Program-made: the position numbers and the translations under genes
Part shown: one piece after another, positions 1-8,444 of the stretch
Position numbering within the stretch: position 1 is the stretch's first letter
Layout: each line of letters begins with the position of its first letter
From: Pseudomonas poae
GTDB taxonomy: Bacteria; Pseudomonadota; Gammaproteobacteria; Pseudomonadales; Pseudomonadaceae
Assembly (NCBI GenBank): GCA_028869255.1
Contig: CP110972.1
Coordinates: 3,477,001-3,541,000, forward strand
Reading direction: 5' to 3'
DNA length: 64,000 bases
Notes under the pieces: generated by a model
What the model was told of the DNA's origin: nothing
Seen by the model: only the letters and a program-made list of their open reading frames with translations
The model's database searches: none

Positions 1-1
1 A

Positions 2-874
2 CAGGCGCAGATAGATGGCTGGCGCACAGTCACCGATGCGGTGCACGCAAAAGGCGGGAAAATTGTGCTGCAGCTGTGGCATGTCGGCCGCGTGTCGCAT
101 GTGGACCTGCAGGAAAACGGCGCAGCGCCGGTTGCCCCTTCTGCACTGCGCCCAGCAACCAAAGTATTCGTCAACAACAGCTTTGAGGACGTTTCCGCAC
201 CGCGCGCACTGGACATCAGCGAACTGCCCGGCATCGTTAACGATTTCCGCCAAGCCGCCGCAAACGCTATTGCAGCAGGTTTTGATGGGGTAGAGATCCA
301 TGGTGCAAATGGCTATTTGCTGGATCAATTCATTAAGGATGGCGCCAACGTACGCACCGATGCCTACGGCGGCACCATCGAAAATCGAGCGCGCTTATTG
401 CTCGAAGTGACGGCCGCGGTCGTCGCCGAAATTGGTGCGGATCGCACGGGTATTCGCCTGTCGCCGGTGTCGCCAGCCAATGGCGTTTCGAGCAGCGATC
501 CGCAGGCGCAGTTCGATTACATCGTCGACCAACTGAATGAAATTGGCATTGTTTATCTGCACGTGGTCGAAGGTGCTACGGGCGGGCCACGTGATGTGGC
601 GCCGTTCGATTTCGGCGCCTTGCGCCAGCGCTTCAAAAATACCTACATCGCCAACAACGGCTATGACGTGGCGCTGGCGACTTCACACGTCAACGACGAC
701 AAGGCCGACTTGATCGCCTTCGGTCGTCCCTTCATTGGTAACCCCGACTTGGTGGAACGACTGAAGACCGGTGCGCCGTTAGCCGCCTTCAACCCCGCCA
801 CGCTGTATGGCGGCGGCGCGGCGGGCTATATCGACTACCCGACGCTTGCCGAATCGAGCGCTGCTGCGAACTGA
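2..874 (+). CDS. Alkene reductase, Old Yellow Enzyme family (5' end outside window)
   Basis: The frame is open from the first bases of the window, so the start lies upstream; about 290 C-terminal residues are visible against roughly 365 for NemA-type enzymes. The family are FMN-containing TIM-barrel enzymes that reduce activated C=C bonds with NAD(P)H. Visible family motifs are QLWHVGRVSH near the start and VEIHGANGYLLDQF, which carries the substrate-binding His and Asn, followed by the typical NVRTDAYGGTIENRARLLLEV. The C-terminal FMN phosphate region reads LIAFGRPFIGNPDLVERL. It is followed 59 bp later by an SDR gene on the same strand, which suggests a shared transcript. The physiological substrate cannot be read from the sequence. 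Family assignment is secure. Confidence 0.93.
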   Translation, partial: QAQIDGWRTVTDAVHAKGGKIVLQLWHVGRVSHVDLQENGAAPVAPSALRPATKVFVNNSFEDVSAPRALDISELPGIVNDFRQAAANAIAAGFDGVEIHGANGYLLDQFIKDGANVRTDAYGGTIENRARLLLEVTAAVVAEIGADRTGIRLSPVSPANGVSSSDPQAQFDYIVDQLNEIGIVYLHVVEGATGGPRDVAPFDFGALRQRFKNTYIANNGYDVALATSHVNDDKADLIAFGRPFIGNPDLVERLKTGAPLAAFNPATLYGGGAAGYIDYPTLAESSAAAN

Positions 875-933
875 GCACACCGTTGTTTTTTGCGCATTAC
901 CCCAATCGATATGCTTGAAAAAGAGATGACACC

Positions 934-1722
934 ATGACCGCACGCCCTACCGTTCTTATCACTGGCGCCTCCACAGGCATTGGCGCGGTTTACGCCGAGC
1001 GCTTTGCCCAACGCGGACACGATCTGGTTCTGGTTGCCCGGGATGCCGCGCGCCTGGAAACACTTGCAGCGAAGTTGCGCAGCGAACACAGCATCGCGAT
1101 TGATGTGCTTCAGGCTGACCTGACCCAACTCAGCGATCTGGCGAGCGTTGAAGCGCGACTGCGTGATGACGCCCGGATTGGCATCCTCATCAACAATGCC
1201 GGTGCGGCGCAGTCCGGCAACTTCATTGACCAGAGCACCGACAGTATCGCGAACCTGGTAGCTCTAAACACTACGGCCCTGGTGCGGCTCGCCAGCGCCA
1301 TCGCGCCACGCCTGGCCAAAGCAGGTGACGGCGCGATCATCAACATCGGCTCAGTAGTGGGCCTGGCTCCGGAGTTCGGCATGTCGGTCTATGGAGCGAC
1401 CAAGGCGTTCGCGCTGTTTCTTTCCCAGGGACTGAGCCTGGAACTTTCGCCTCTGGGCGTCTATGTCCAAGCCGTGCTGCCTGCTGCTACTCGCACGGAG
1501 ATCTGGGATCGCGCGGGTATCGACATCAACACCTTGAACGAAATTATGGAAGTGGGAGATCTGGTCGATGCCGCGTTGATTGGCTTTGATCGCCGCGAGC
1601 CAGTGACCATTCCGCCGCTGCAAGAAGGCGAGCGCTGGGACGTCCTGCAAACGGCGCGTCAGGGTCTACTCGCGCAGATCAGGCAGTCGACTGTTGCACA
1701 CCGCTATACAGCCCAGGCGTAG
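934..1722 (+). CDS. SDR family NAD(P)-dependent oxidoreductase
   Basis: A 262-residue classical short-chain dehydrogenase/reductase, a normal length for the family. The cofactor-binding motif TGASTGIG lies at about residues 10-17, NNAG at about 88-91, and the catalytic Ser-Tyr-Lys set is seen in GSVVG and YGATK near residues 138-157. The start ATG at 934 is preceded by AAGAGATG, a plausible ribosome binding site. It follows the ene-reductase closely on the same strand, so the two may act in sequence on an enone or ketone substrate (inference). A second SDR lies at the other end of this region (14806). Substrate unknown. Confidence 0.92.
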   Translation: MTARPTVLITGASTGIGAVYAERFAQRGHDLVLVARDAARLETLAAKLRSEHSIAIDVLQADLTQLSDLASVEARLRDDARIGILINNAGAAQSGNFIDQSTDSIANLVALNTTALVRLASAIAPRLAKAGDGAIINIGSVVGLAPEFGMSVYGATKAFALFLSQGLSLELSPLGVYVQAVLPAATRTEIWDRAGIDINTLNEIMEVGDLVDAALIGFDRREPVTIPPLQEGERWDVLQTARQGLLAQIRQSTVAHRYTAQA

Positions 1723-1804
1723 TCTTTCTGTAATCGCCGCCAGCCAGCTGGGTGCTGAAACCAAGTTAACGGTACCCAGCGCTTGCAATTTGCACGGAGT
1801 CACC

Positions 1805-1981
1805 ATGCCCCCCTTGGATACATGCCTACACGCTGGATCACAGGGGCAATTCGTCAAAGCAGCGAACCAAACGATCATGGTTGGCGACACAGCCTTTGCC
1901 TATCGGGATATGGGCCCCTTCACGAAATTACCTCTGGTTCTGCTCAACCACTGAGGTGCGGTGCCGGACAACAATTGTCGA
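1805..1981 (+). pseudogene. Remnant of an alpha/beta hydrolase (N-terminus only)
   Basis: An ATG at 1805 with a good CGGAG ribosome binding site opens a frame that reads FVKAANQTIMVGDTAFAYR then LPLVLLNH and stops at a TGA at 1952-1954. Reading through the stop gives GAVPDN. This matches the N-terminus of the hydrolase gene at 13800, where FLNHLAAVLDNWDPR carries the oxyanion-hole segment. Beyond about 1981 the similarity is lost, and no nucleophile-elbow or catalytic-His segment follows before the next gene at 2061. I read it as a truncated, stop-containing copy of the same hydrolase family. The relationship is judged by eye over about 35 residues. Confidence 0.6.
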
Positions 1982-2060
1982 TGGGTTGGCAAAGAGCCCA
2001 TAGCAGCAACGCACGGAGCCCCTTCCAACCTTAACTCCAACCTACAAGAGCCGCATCATC

Positions 2061-3059
2061 ATGAAGGCATTTTTAATTGATCGTTATGGCAAGAACGCAG
2101 GGCGTATCGGCGAGATAGCCGAGCCCTCGGTGGGCGTCCATGACGTCCTGGTTCAAGTACATGCCAGCAGCGTGAACATGCTGGACTCAAAGATCAGAAC
2201 AGGCGAGTTCAAACTGCTACTCCCGTATTCATTTCCACTGACACTGGGCAATGACTTGGCCGGGGTTGTGGTGCGGGTAGGTTCCGGAGTGAAACGATTC
2301 AAGCCAGGCGATGAAGTCTACGCACGCCCGCCTGAGGAGCGGATCGGGACGTTCGCCGAAATGATTGCAGTGGACGAAAACGCGCTCGCCTTCAAGCCGG
2401 TCAATATAAGCATGGCTGAAGCCGCATCCATTCCCTTGGTCGCCCTGACAGCCTGGCAAGTACTGGTTGAAACCGCACACGTGAAGAAAGGCCAGAAAGT
2501 GTTAATTCACGCTGGCGCCGGGGGTGTCGGCACCCTTGCCATCCAGCTCGCCAAACACCTCGGGGCCTTTGTCGCAACCACTACCAGCACTGCGAATGTC
2601 GAGTGGGTGAAAGCGCTTGGGGCCGACGTGGTCATCGACTACAAACAGCAGAACTTCGAAAGCGTCTTGCGCGATTACGACGTGGTATTGAACAGTTTGG
2701 GCGCAGATATTTTAGAGAAATCGCTCAAGGTACTGAAGCCCGGCGGCCAGCTCATCTCCATTTCAGGCCCCCCCACGCCGCAGTTCGCACAAGAGCGAGG
2801 GGCAGCGTGGGCGATCAAGCAAGTCATGCGCCTCTTGAGCTATGGCATTCGACGCAAGGCGCGCAAGCAGGGCATCAGCTATGCGTTCGTATTCATGCAG
2901 GCACAGGGCGCGCAATTGCAAGAAATCACCAAGCTGGTCGAGTCCGGCGCTCTACGGCCCGTCATCGACCGTACCTACGCGCTTGAGTCAACGGCAGAAG
3001 CACTGCGCTACATCGAGCAGGGCAGATCAAAAGGCAAAGTAGTCATCCAGATCAAATAG
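2061..3059 (+). CDS. NAD(P)-dependent zinc-free alcohol dehydrogenase / quinone oxidoreductase (MDR family)
   Basis: A 332-residue medium-chain reductase. The N-terminal GroES-like domain carries VLVQVHASSVNMLDSKIRTG and TLGNDLAGVVVRVGSGV. The Rossmann domain has the nucleotide-binding motif AGAGGVGTLAIQLAKHLGA at about residues 151-169. The catalytic and structural zinc cysteine clusters of true alcohol dehydrogenases are absent, which places it in the quinone oxidoreductase / enoyl reductase branch. The upstream ribosome binding site is weak, but the first ATG fits the family start. It lies in the catabolic region between the hydrolase remnant and the divergent hydrolase/TetR pair. Such enzymes reduce quinones or activated double bonds; the actual substrate is unknown. 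Confidence 0.92.
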   Translation: MKAFLIDRYGKNAGRIGEIAEPSVGVHDVLVQVHASSVNMLDSKIRTGEFKLLLPYSFPLTLGNDLAGVVVRVGSGVKRFKPGDEVYARPPEERIGTFAEMIAVDENALAFKPVNISMAEAASIPLVALTAWQVLVETAHVKKGQKVLIHAGAGGVGTLAIQLAKHLGAFVATTTSTANVEWVKALGADVVIDYKQQNFESVLRDYDVVLNSLGADILEKSLKVLKPGGQLISISGPPTPQFAQERGAAWAIKQVMRLLSYGIRRKARKQGISYAFVFMQAQGAQLQEITKLVESGALRPVIDRTYALESTAEALRYIEQGRSKGKVVIQIK

Positions 3060-3451
3060 CTACCCCCCCATCGGAAACAAGGGGTAAGGCAGAAGCGCGC
3101 AAAAGGCCGGCAAGATGGAAGTGGATAAAGATAAGTGCGACATCAACGAAAACATTCAATCAATCGTAGCCGAAAGACACGACACAGAAGATAACAGTGA
3201 CTGTCAGGGTCAAGCGCCAGAACCTGACGAAGCGACGTCTGAGCGTTCACCAACGAATAAAGTGCCTGACGCCACTGCTCCGCCTGTAATCCTCTGGCGT
3301 AGCTTGATGCTGCAGCAGTAAAACTGCGACGTCGGATCGCCGGCCCATCAGATTAGGCCCAAAACCTCTCCCGCGCCCTCGTGTGCGCAAGATTCAATGG
3401 CGATTTAACTACAGTCGTTGATAGCGCAAACCTGGCTCTATAAGCGGATGG
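3060..3451. other. Intergenic stretch without a supported gene
   Basis: About 390 bases between two convergent genes. A 68-codon frame at 3115-3321 lacks a ribosome binding site and any recognisable motif. No clear terminator hairpin or repeat is seen. Confidence 0.5.
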
Positions 3452-4345
3452 CTAAACGCGTAGAGGATGTTGTGCGATGAACGTGCTCAAACGCTTTGCC
3501 ACCTCGTCCGGCGCGGAGTCGGGGAAGAAATGACCGCCTGGAATGGCGGCGGCGGCCAAGGTCGCAAAACGCTTAGACCAGGTAGCAGGAATGTCATAGT
3601 GTCGAGCCATTGCTCCAGACGCGCCGTAGAGAATCTGCGCGGGGATCGCCATACATTGCTCTTGATCAATCGAGTCGTCAGCGAAATCGACCGCCAGTGC
3701 AGCGCGATAGTCGTTGCAAAAACCAGCGATGGTCGCTGGGTCTCTCCATGATTGCCGGTACGCCAACAGTTGCTCAACATTGAAGTCTTCCGGCCCGGCC
3801 GCTCCCCATCCGAAAAGACAACTCTCGAAGAAAAAATCCGGATCAGACTCGATCATTCGCTCGGGAAAGGGCGCAGGCTGGGCCAAAAAGAACCAGTGCC
3901 AGTAGCTTTGCGCGACCTCCTTGCGCAGATCGGTCAACAGCACCGTCGTTGGCACAATGTCCATCAGCGTGAGGCTGGCTACCGAATCCGGATGGTCGAG
4001 CGCCAAGCGATATGCAGCACGAGCGCCACGGTCGTGGCCTACGAGGTGGAACTTTGAATGCCCGAGTGCGCGCATAAGGTCCAATTGATCCAACGCCATG
4101 GCGCGGAATCCGTAGTTCGCCAGGCTTGCCAGAGCCATAGGCTTACTCGACGCCCCATATCCGCGCAAATCAGCGCAAACGACCCGATAGCCTTGCGCAA
4201 CCAATATCGGTGCAATTTCCGCCCAAACCGCCATGGACTGCGGGAAGCCGTGCAGCATCAGTACAGGTTCGCCTTCACCGGCAACCACACACGCGATTTC
4301 AACTTCGCCTACGTTGACATGATGCTGCTCGAACCCTTCAAACAT
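3452..4345 (-). CDS. Alpha/beta hydrolase, epoxide hydrolase / haloacetate dehalogenase type
   Basis: A 297-residue protein from the ATG at 4345-4343, chosen because AAAGGAGA lies at the right distance upstream; a longer in-frame extension would run into the operator region. Motifs are HGFPQS (oxyanion hole), VGHDRGAR with Asp as nucleophile in place of Ser, LMDIVP, and a C-terminal GGHFFPD carrying the catalytic His. An Asp nucleophile is the hallmark of epoxide hydrolases and haloalkane/fluoroacetate dehalogenases, so an ester substrate is unlikely. The gene is divergent from the TetR gene at 4510, and the shared region holds palindromes that could repress both. The exact substrate is unknown. 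Confidence 0.9.
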   Translation of the reverse strand: MFEGFEQHHVNVGEVEIACVVAGEGEPVLMLHGFPQSMAVWAEIAPILVAQGYRVVCADLRGYGASSKPMALASLANYGFRAMALDQLDLMRALGHSKFHLVGHDRGARAAYRLALDHPDSVASLTLMDIVPTTVLLTDLRKEVAQSYWHWFFLAQPAPFPERMIESDPDFFFESCLFGWGAAGPEDFNVEQLLAYRQSWRDPATIAGFCNDYRAALAVDFADDSIDQEQCMAIPAQILYGASGAMARHYDIPATWSKRFATLAAAAIPGGHFFPDSAPDEVAKRLSTFIAQHPLRV

Positions 4346-4468
4346 AAGTTCTCCTTTGAGGTTTTTACCATCGTCGGTCAGTGGGTAGACCTTGCGTCTG
4401 CGCGGATCAAGAGTTTCGCCAGCAGTGTATTTTTCTGCGCCCTTTCGCGGCCCCATCTGCATAGCGAT

Positions 4469-4495
4469 GTTATTTTGTTAAAATAACTTTGTTAT
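4469..4495. promoter_or_regulatory. Overlapping palindromes, candidate TetR operator
   Basis: Positions 4469-4487 read GTTATTTT-GTT-AAAATAAC, a perfect 8-bp inverted repeat. Positions 4483-4495 read ATAAC-TTT-GTTAT, a second perfect palindrome overlapping the first. They lie in the divergent hydrolase/TetR promoter region, ending 14 bp before the TetR ATG. The same ATAAC-N3-GTTAT pattern occurs twice at 5331-5365. Operator function is inferred from position and symmetry. Confidence 0.65.
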
Positions 4496-4509
4496 GGCAC
4501 CATCGCAAC

Positions 4510-5190
4510 ATGACTGAAAAATCACTTCCCGACGCCCCCATTCGCCTGATCGAGGCGACCATTCGTGTGCTTGCGACCAGAGGCCCATCCGAAGTCAAGG
4601 CACGTTCGATATCGACTGAAGCCGGCCTTTCTACGATGGGTGTTTATACCCACTTCGGCGGGGTGCCAGAACTTCTCCATGCAGTCGCTGACGAAGGTTT
4701 CAAACGGTTGGCGGCAGCCTTCAAGCGCTTGCCTGTGACGGATGATGCGATAAGCGACTCATGTGCAATCCTCCTGGCGTGCCGCGACTTGGCAAAAAGC
4801 AATCCTCATTTGTACGACTTGATGTTTGGCCTTTCGATTGATGGAAGGTATAGCCCCTCACGCGGCACGATGACGTCAATTGCGGGTGGACAATCGGAAG
4901 CGTTCAAAGCGACTTATGCGATTGTGATCCAGGCATGTGCGCGTTTGGTGGACGAAAAATGCGTACACAACGTCGATCCGGCGCTCATCGCACCACAGCT
5001 ATGGAGTGCTGCGCATGGATTCATCATGCTCGAACTCGCAGGCCACTTTGCAGGCATAGCCAAGCCTGCTGAAGAGATCCTGGTGGCGACATGCAACAAC
5101 ATTGTTGTCGGCTTTGGAGCGAATCGCCAAATAGTCGAGTCTTCCACTGCTGGTGTACTTGCCAGATGGGTAAGCTCACCAATGGCTTGA
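4510..5190 (+). CDS. TetR/AcrR family transcriptional regulator
   Basis: A 226-residue regulator. The N-terminal helix-turn-helix occupies about residues 10-55 with VKARSISTEAGLSTMGVYTHFGGVPELLHAV, a typical TetR recognition helix followed by YxHF. The C-terminal ligand-binding domain is helical and family-specific. I chose the ATG at 4510 over the upstream TTG at 4489 because it places the HTH at the usual distance; no good ribosome binding site precedes either. The gene is divergent from the Asp-nucleophile hydrolase, with two overlapping palindromes between them, so it probably represses itself and the hydrolase. The matching palindromes at 5331-5365 suggest it also controls the Crp/Fnr gene. 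The inducer is unknown. Confidence 0.9.
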   Translation: MTEKSLPDAPIRLIEATIRVLATRGPSEVKARSISTEAGLSTMGVYTHFGGVPELLHAVADEGFKRLAAAFKRLPVTDDAISDSCAILLACRDLAKSNPHLYDLMFGLSIDGRYSPSRGTMTSIAGGQSEAFKATYAIVIQACARLVDEKCVHNVDPALIAPQLWSAAHGFIMLELAGHFAGIAKPAEEILVATCNNIVVGFGANRQIVESSTAGVLARWVSSPMA

Positions 5191-5330
5191 AAACCCGCGC
5201 CCCCCAACAGCGCTCACATCTTCGCCGGGCTCTTGGCGATAATTCTGAAGCACAAAACTGTGCTCCTCGCGTGGTGCGCATCTGCTGCCAGCCACTCAAT
5301 CAGCGTGATAACCGTTAATCCGACCGATTC

Positions 5331-5365
5331 ATAACGCTGTTATTTTCCATCAATAACACTGTTAT
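5331..5365. promoter_or_regulatory. Two ATAAC-N3-GTTAT palindromes, candidate TetR operators
   Basis: ATAAC-GCT-GTTAT at 5331-5343 and ATAAC-ACT-GTTAT at 5353-5365 are both perfect and are centred 22 bp apart, two helical turns on the same DNA face. The same pattern lies in front of the TetR gene at 4483-4495. They lie about 180 bp upstream of the Crp/Fnr gene in the 355-bp gap 5191-5545, which holds no gene I can support. Confidence 0.65.
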
Positions 5366-5545
5366 AGTGCATTCGTAATACGCGGCTTTTGCCGTACGTT
5401 TTTCGATAAACACGATGACCGTCGCAGATGCCAGCCTCAAAAAGCTCGACTGACCGGACCTGTCTCGTGTGAGCGACACTTGATTTCCCGGGGCCTATCC
5501 GGCCAAGCATTGGAAACACAGCCGCCACGATGGAGCGACTAAACG

Positions 5546-6262
5546 ATGAATGGCTTCAACTGGATAGATCAACTGAACCCTCAATTGCGCAATATCGTTC
5601 TGGGCTGTGCCCATCCAAGAACCGTTGCCGACTCGAAGATCCTTTATCAAAAAGGCGACCGAATAACAGAGGTTTTTCAGATCGTTTCCGGAGCCATACG
5701 CAAATCCATTCTTACGGAGGACGGTCGAGAGGTTCTGCTCTACATTTATCGACCAGGCGATATCGTTACAGATGCACCGCTAGCTGATGACGAACGCTGT
5801 CCCGTCACGCTGACGACACGCGGTGAAACCAAATTAAGAGTTTGGTGGGCGGGTGATTTGAAGCTACTGCGCGAGCAGCACCAGGACATCGAAATAGCCC
5901 TGACCCGCCAGCTCAATCTTCGCTTGCGAGTGGCGCTTCAGTTAATCGAGGAGCTCCTGACCTTGCCGGTCGCAGCAAGAATCGCATCCCGTTTCGCTCA
6001 ACTCAGTGGTCTTCAAATGCCTTCCGATAAAGGGGTCGATCTGCTGCTCTCGCAGGTAGATATAAGCCTCATGGTCGGAAGCACACGACAAAGTGCGAAT
6101 CGAGCAATCAACGTCCTTAGAAAACTCGGCTTGATAGAAGCGCTCTACGGGAAAATAACTATCAAGGATCTGCAGGGCCTTAATCGCTATGTTCGAGAAC
6201 ATCACCGATCAAGCGAAAAAAAGCTCACACAATGTAATCTGGAAGACGTTTTCTCCTTGTGA
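5546..6262 (+). CDS. Crp/Fnr family transcriptional regulator
   Basis: A 238-residue protein with a cyclic-nucleotide-binding-type beta-barrel domain (about residues 15-130; ILYQKGDRITEVFQIVSGAIRKSI and YRPGDIV) and a C-terminal winged helix (about 165-215; ISLMVGSTRQSANRAINVLRKLGLIE). The N-terminal Cys ligands of oxygen-sensing Fnr are absent. The key Arg/Ser of the cAMP phosphate pocket is not obvious, so the effector is unknown. The ribosome binding site is weak (GGAG about 12 nt upstream). The two TetR-type palindromes upstream suggest control by the neighbouring TetR protein. It may be a second-level regulator of the catabolic cluster. Confidence 0.85.
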   Translation: MNGFNWIDQLNPQLRNIVLGCAHPRTVADSKILYQKGDRITEVFQIVSGAIRKSILTEDGREVLLYIYRPGDIVTDAPLADDERCPVTLTTRGETKLRVWWAGDLKLLREQHQDIEIALTRQLNLRLRVALQLIEELLTLPVAARIASRFAQLSGLQMPSDKGVDLLLSQVDISLMVGSTRQSANRAINVLRKLGLIEALYGKITIKDLQGLNRYVREHHRSSEKKLTQCNLEDVFSL

Positions 6263-6827
6263 TACGCCCTACCATCAGTTCCGTAAGTGCCCTAGCCATA
6301 ACAATAAAACAGGCGCTACCGGAGATTTCCCATGCATGCAAAAACACTCGCTATTATTTCGCAGTCCCTCGTGCCAACGGCACTTCACGGCGCTCACCGT
6401 CTCACGCACTACCGCGCCGGCTTCGCTAAAAGCCAGCATGCCCGCCCGATGACTCAGGGTTTGAGCCTGCGGGTTATCCAACCTCGAAAACCCGGGGCAA
6501 TGCTCGACTGCAAAGGTCAGCACGCCTACCCCCCTCCCCACTCGCTATCGACATCAAGCCAACGCATTCGCGAGCCAAATCGATGAGCCCCCGATCAACC
6601 AATCCTCCCTCAGGCCCAGCAAGCGATGCCTCTATGAAGCAACGCTTGCCCGCCAATCTGCCAATGCGCTCCTCGCTGACCTAGCTCTCTTTTTGGGTCG
6701 CTGGAAAACACGCAGATGACCAGGCGTCACGGTTATGGATCCTCTCCATTGCACCGGTGCATGACGGGGAACGTGATCGCCGCAAACAGGTGATGGACCA
6801 CGCTTTCACCCTGATCGGAGTAAGAAA
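6263..6827. other. Gap without an intact gene; possible decayed coding sequence
   Basis: About 565 bases. Short open stretches on the plus strand near 6650-6705 and 6735-6830 look protein-like but are interrupted by stops and have no recognisable motif. A perfect 12-bp palindrome, TGCACCGGTGCA, lies at 6750-6761, about 65 bp upstream of the FadL-like gene, and could be an operator. Confidence 0.35.
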
Positions 6828-8102
6828 TTGAATAAAATCATTCTCCAAAGCACTTTCGCGCTGACCGTTTGCGGTCTTTGTTCCACTGCTATTGCCAATG
6901 GCCTGGCCGTCAATGAGCAAAGCGCCAGCGCTGCCGGGACTGCCTATGCAGGTCGCGCGTCAACAGCGCTGGATGCCAGCACTGTCTATGGCAACCCCGC
7001 CGGCTTGAGCAAGCTTAAGCGCACCGAAGTCAGTGGCGGTTTCGCGGTGGTCAGTGCCAAGACCGATATCCACGACGTTCAGAGCGGTGCTTCGGGCGGC
7101 AACAAAGGCGACTCAGTACCTTTGATCACGCTACCTTTCGGTTACTTCTCCACGCCGATCAATCAGGACTTCACCTTCGGAATGGGTATTTATGTTCCCC
7201 AGGGGCTGAGCAACGATTATGAAAGCAGCTTTCAGGGCCGCTATCACGGTAGTAACAGCTTGGTAAAAGTGGTCACCCTGCAGCCGACACTCGCCTATCG
7301 ACTCAACGAGCGCATCAGTATCGGCGGTGGCCCGACCATCAATCACATAGACGGCGAACTAGAGAACGATCTGGCCACGGGTGCGCTGAATGCGGGCAAG
7401 GACACAAAGATCACTATCAAGGGCGACGATACCGCGATCGGATACAACCTTGGGCTGATGATCGATCTGAATGACGCAACGACGTGGGGCATCACTTATC
7501 ACTCCAAGGTCACCTATACACTCAAAGGTCATACTGGAGTTAAAGACGCGCCGAGCGTGTTAGGCCTGAACGGTAAGTATGCGGCCTCCTTGACCACCAC
7601 CCTTCCAGAGTCAGTGGATACCTCTTTCACCCATCACTTCAATGATCGCTGGACCGGTTACCTGGGTGCCACCTGGACGCGCTGGAGTCGGCTGAGCAAG
7701 CTCGAAGCGATGAATAAAGGTGTGTCACCGCTTGGGCAGCAACTGGGGTTTGGCACTATCGGCGAGGAACTGAACTGGCATGACACCACAGCAGTGGCAG
7801 TGGGCGCCTCCTATCAGCTTGACGAGCAGTGGGTACTACGCGGGGGGTTCGCCTACGACCCATCACCGACTACCAATGCAAATCGGGAAGTGCGCATTCC
7901 CGTAGGCAATCGCCGGGCACTGACCTTCGGAGCCGGTTATTCACCCAATGAAGATCTCACCTTCGACCTCGCTTACGCCTACCTGTGGGAAGGCAGCAGC
8001 TCGATAAGCCAAGCCAACACCTCCGGACTCCAGCCGGCTTATAGCGCCAGGTACGAGAACAGCGCCAACGGTGTAGCGGTTCAAATGACATACCGTTTTT
8101 GA
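6828..8102 (+). CDS. FadL/TodX-family outer membrane transporter
   Basis: A 424-residue outer-membrane beta-barrel protein. The start is TTG at 6828, supported by GGAG 8 nt upstream and a clean signal peptide (MNKIILQSTFALTVCGLC...AIANG, about 24 residues). The mature N-terminus LAVNEQSASAAGTAYAGRAS followed by DASTVYGNPAGLSKL is the FadL hatch-domain signature, and the chain ends in a C-terminal aromatic (MTYRF) typical of barrel insertion. FadL-family channels take up hydrophobic molecules such as fatty acids, toluene or terpenoids. Its place among hydrolases, ene-reductases and a sterol-oxidase-like flavoprotein suggests uptake of the substrate of that pathway (inference). Confidence 0.93.
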   Translation: MNKIILQSTFALTVCGLCSTAIANGLAVNEQSASAAGTAYAGRASTALDASTVYGNPAGLSKLKRTEVSGGFAVVSAKTDIHDVQSGASGGNKGDSVPLITLPFGYFSTPINQDFTFGMGIYVPQGLSNDYESSFQGRYHGSNSLVKVVTLQPTLAYRLNERISIGGGPTINHIDGELENDLATGALNAGKDTKITIKGDDTAIGYNLGLMIDLNDATTWGITYHSKVTYTLKGHTGVKDAPSVLGLNGKYAASLTTTLPESVDTSFTHHFNDRWTGYLGATWTRWSRLSKLEAMNKGVSPLGQQLGFGTIGEELNWHDTTAVAVGASYQLDEQWVLRGGFAYDPSPTTNANREVRIPVGNRRALTFGAGYSPNEDLTFDLAYAYLWEGSSSISQANTSGLQPAYSARYENSANGVAVQMTYRF

Positions 8103-8179
8103 ACTGATCTGACGTGGGTTGGCTGCCGATCAGCAACCCCCGTTAACGGCATTTCCGCTACGCTCAAAAACCCATGAAG

Positions 8180-8220
8180 CTATATTATTTGTATAGCATT
8201 ATTAGTATACAGATCGTATA
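8180..8220. promoter_or_regulatory. Twin inverted repeats upstream of the HxlR gene
   Basis: CTATA-N7-TATAG at 8180-8196 and TATAC-N5-GTATA at 8206-8220 are two perfect inverted repeats in an AT-rich promoter-like stretch between the FadL-like gene and the HxlR regulator (gap 8103-8444). HxlR proteins bind such short palindromes, so autoregulation is possible. No gene is supported in the rest of the gap. Confidence 0.5.
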
Positions 8221-8444
8221 GTGAAATCAAGAGCGACACTCGACCCACCCAAGCAGCGAGCGATACATGAGAACGGCCATGAGATCAGCAGCAGAAAATG
8301 CTCAAACGCTGCGCTCGTTCCAATCGACGGCGACGCGTTCAGCGACGCTACCGAAGGGAAAGGCACCAGGTCTTGAACGGGTGGTGCTTGCCGATCTACC
8401 GTATTGCGCCACGTATCGGCTGAGCGGAATATGTACAATAAGCC

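Noticed and set aside
3115..3321. 68-codon frame between two convergent genes
   Set aside because: No ribosome binding site, acidic low-information sequence, no family.
6332..6586. 84-codon frame before the FadL-like gene
   Set aside because: Composition is not protein-like and no ribosome binding site precedes it.
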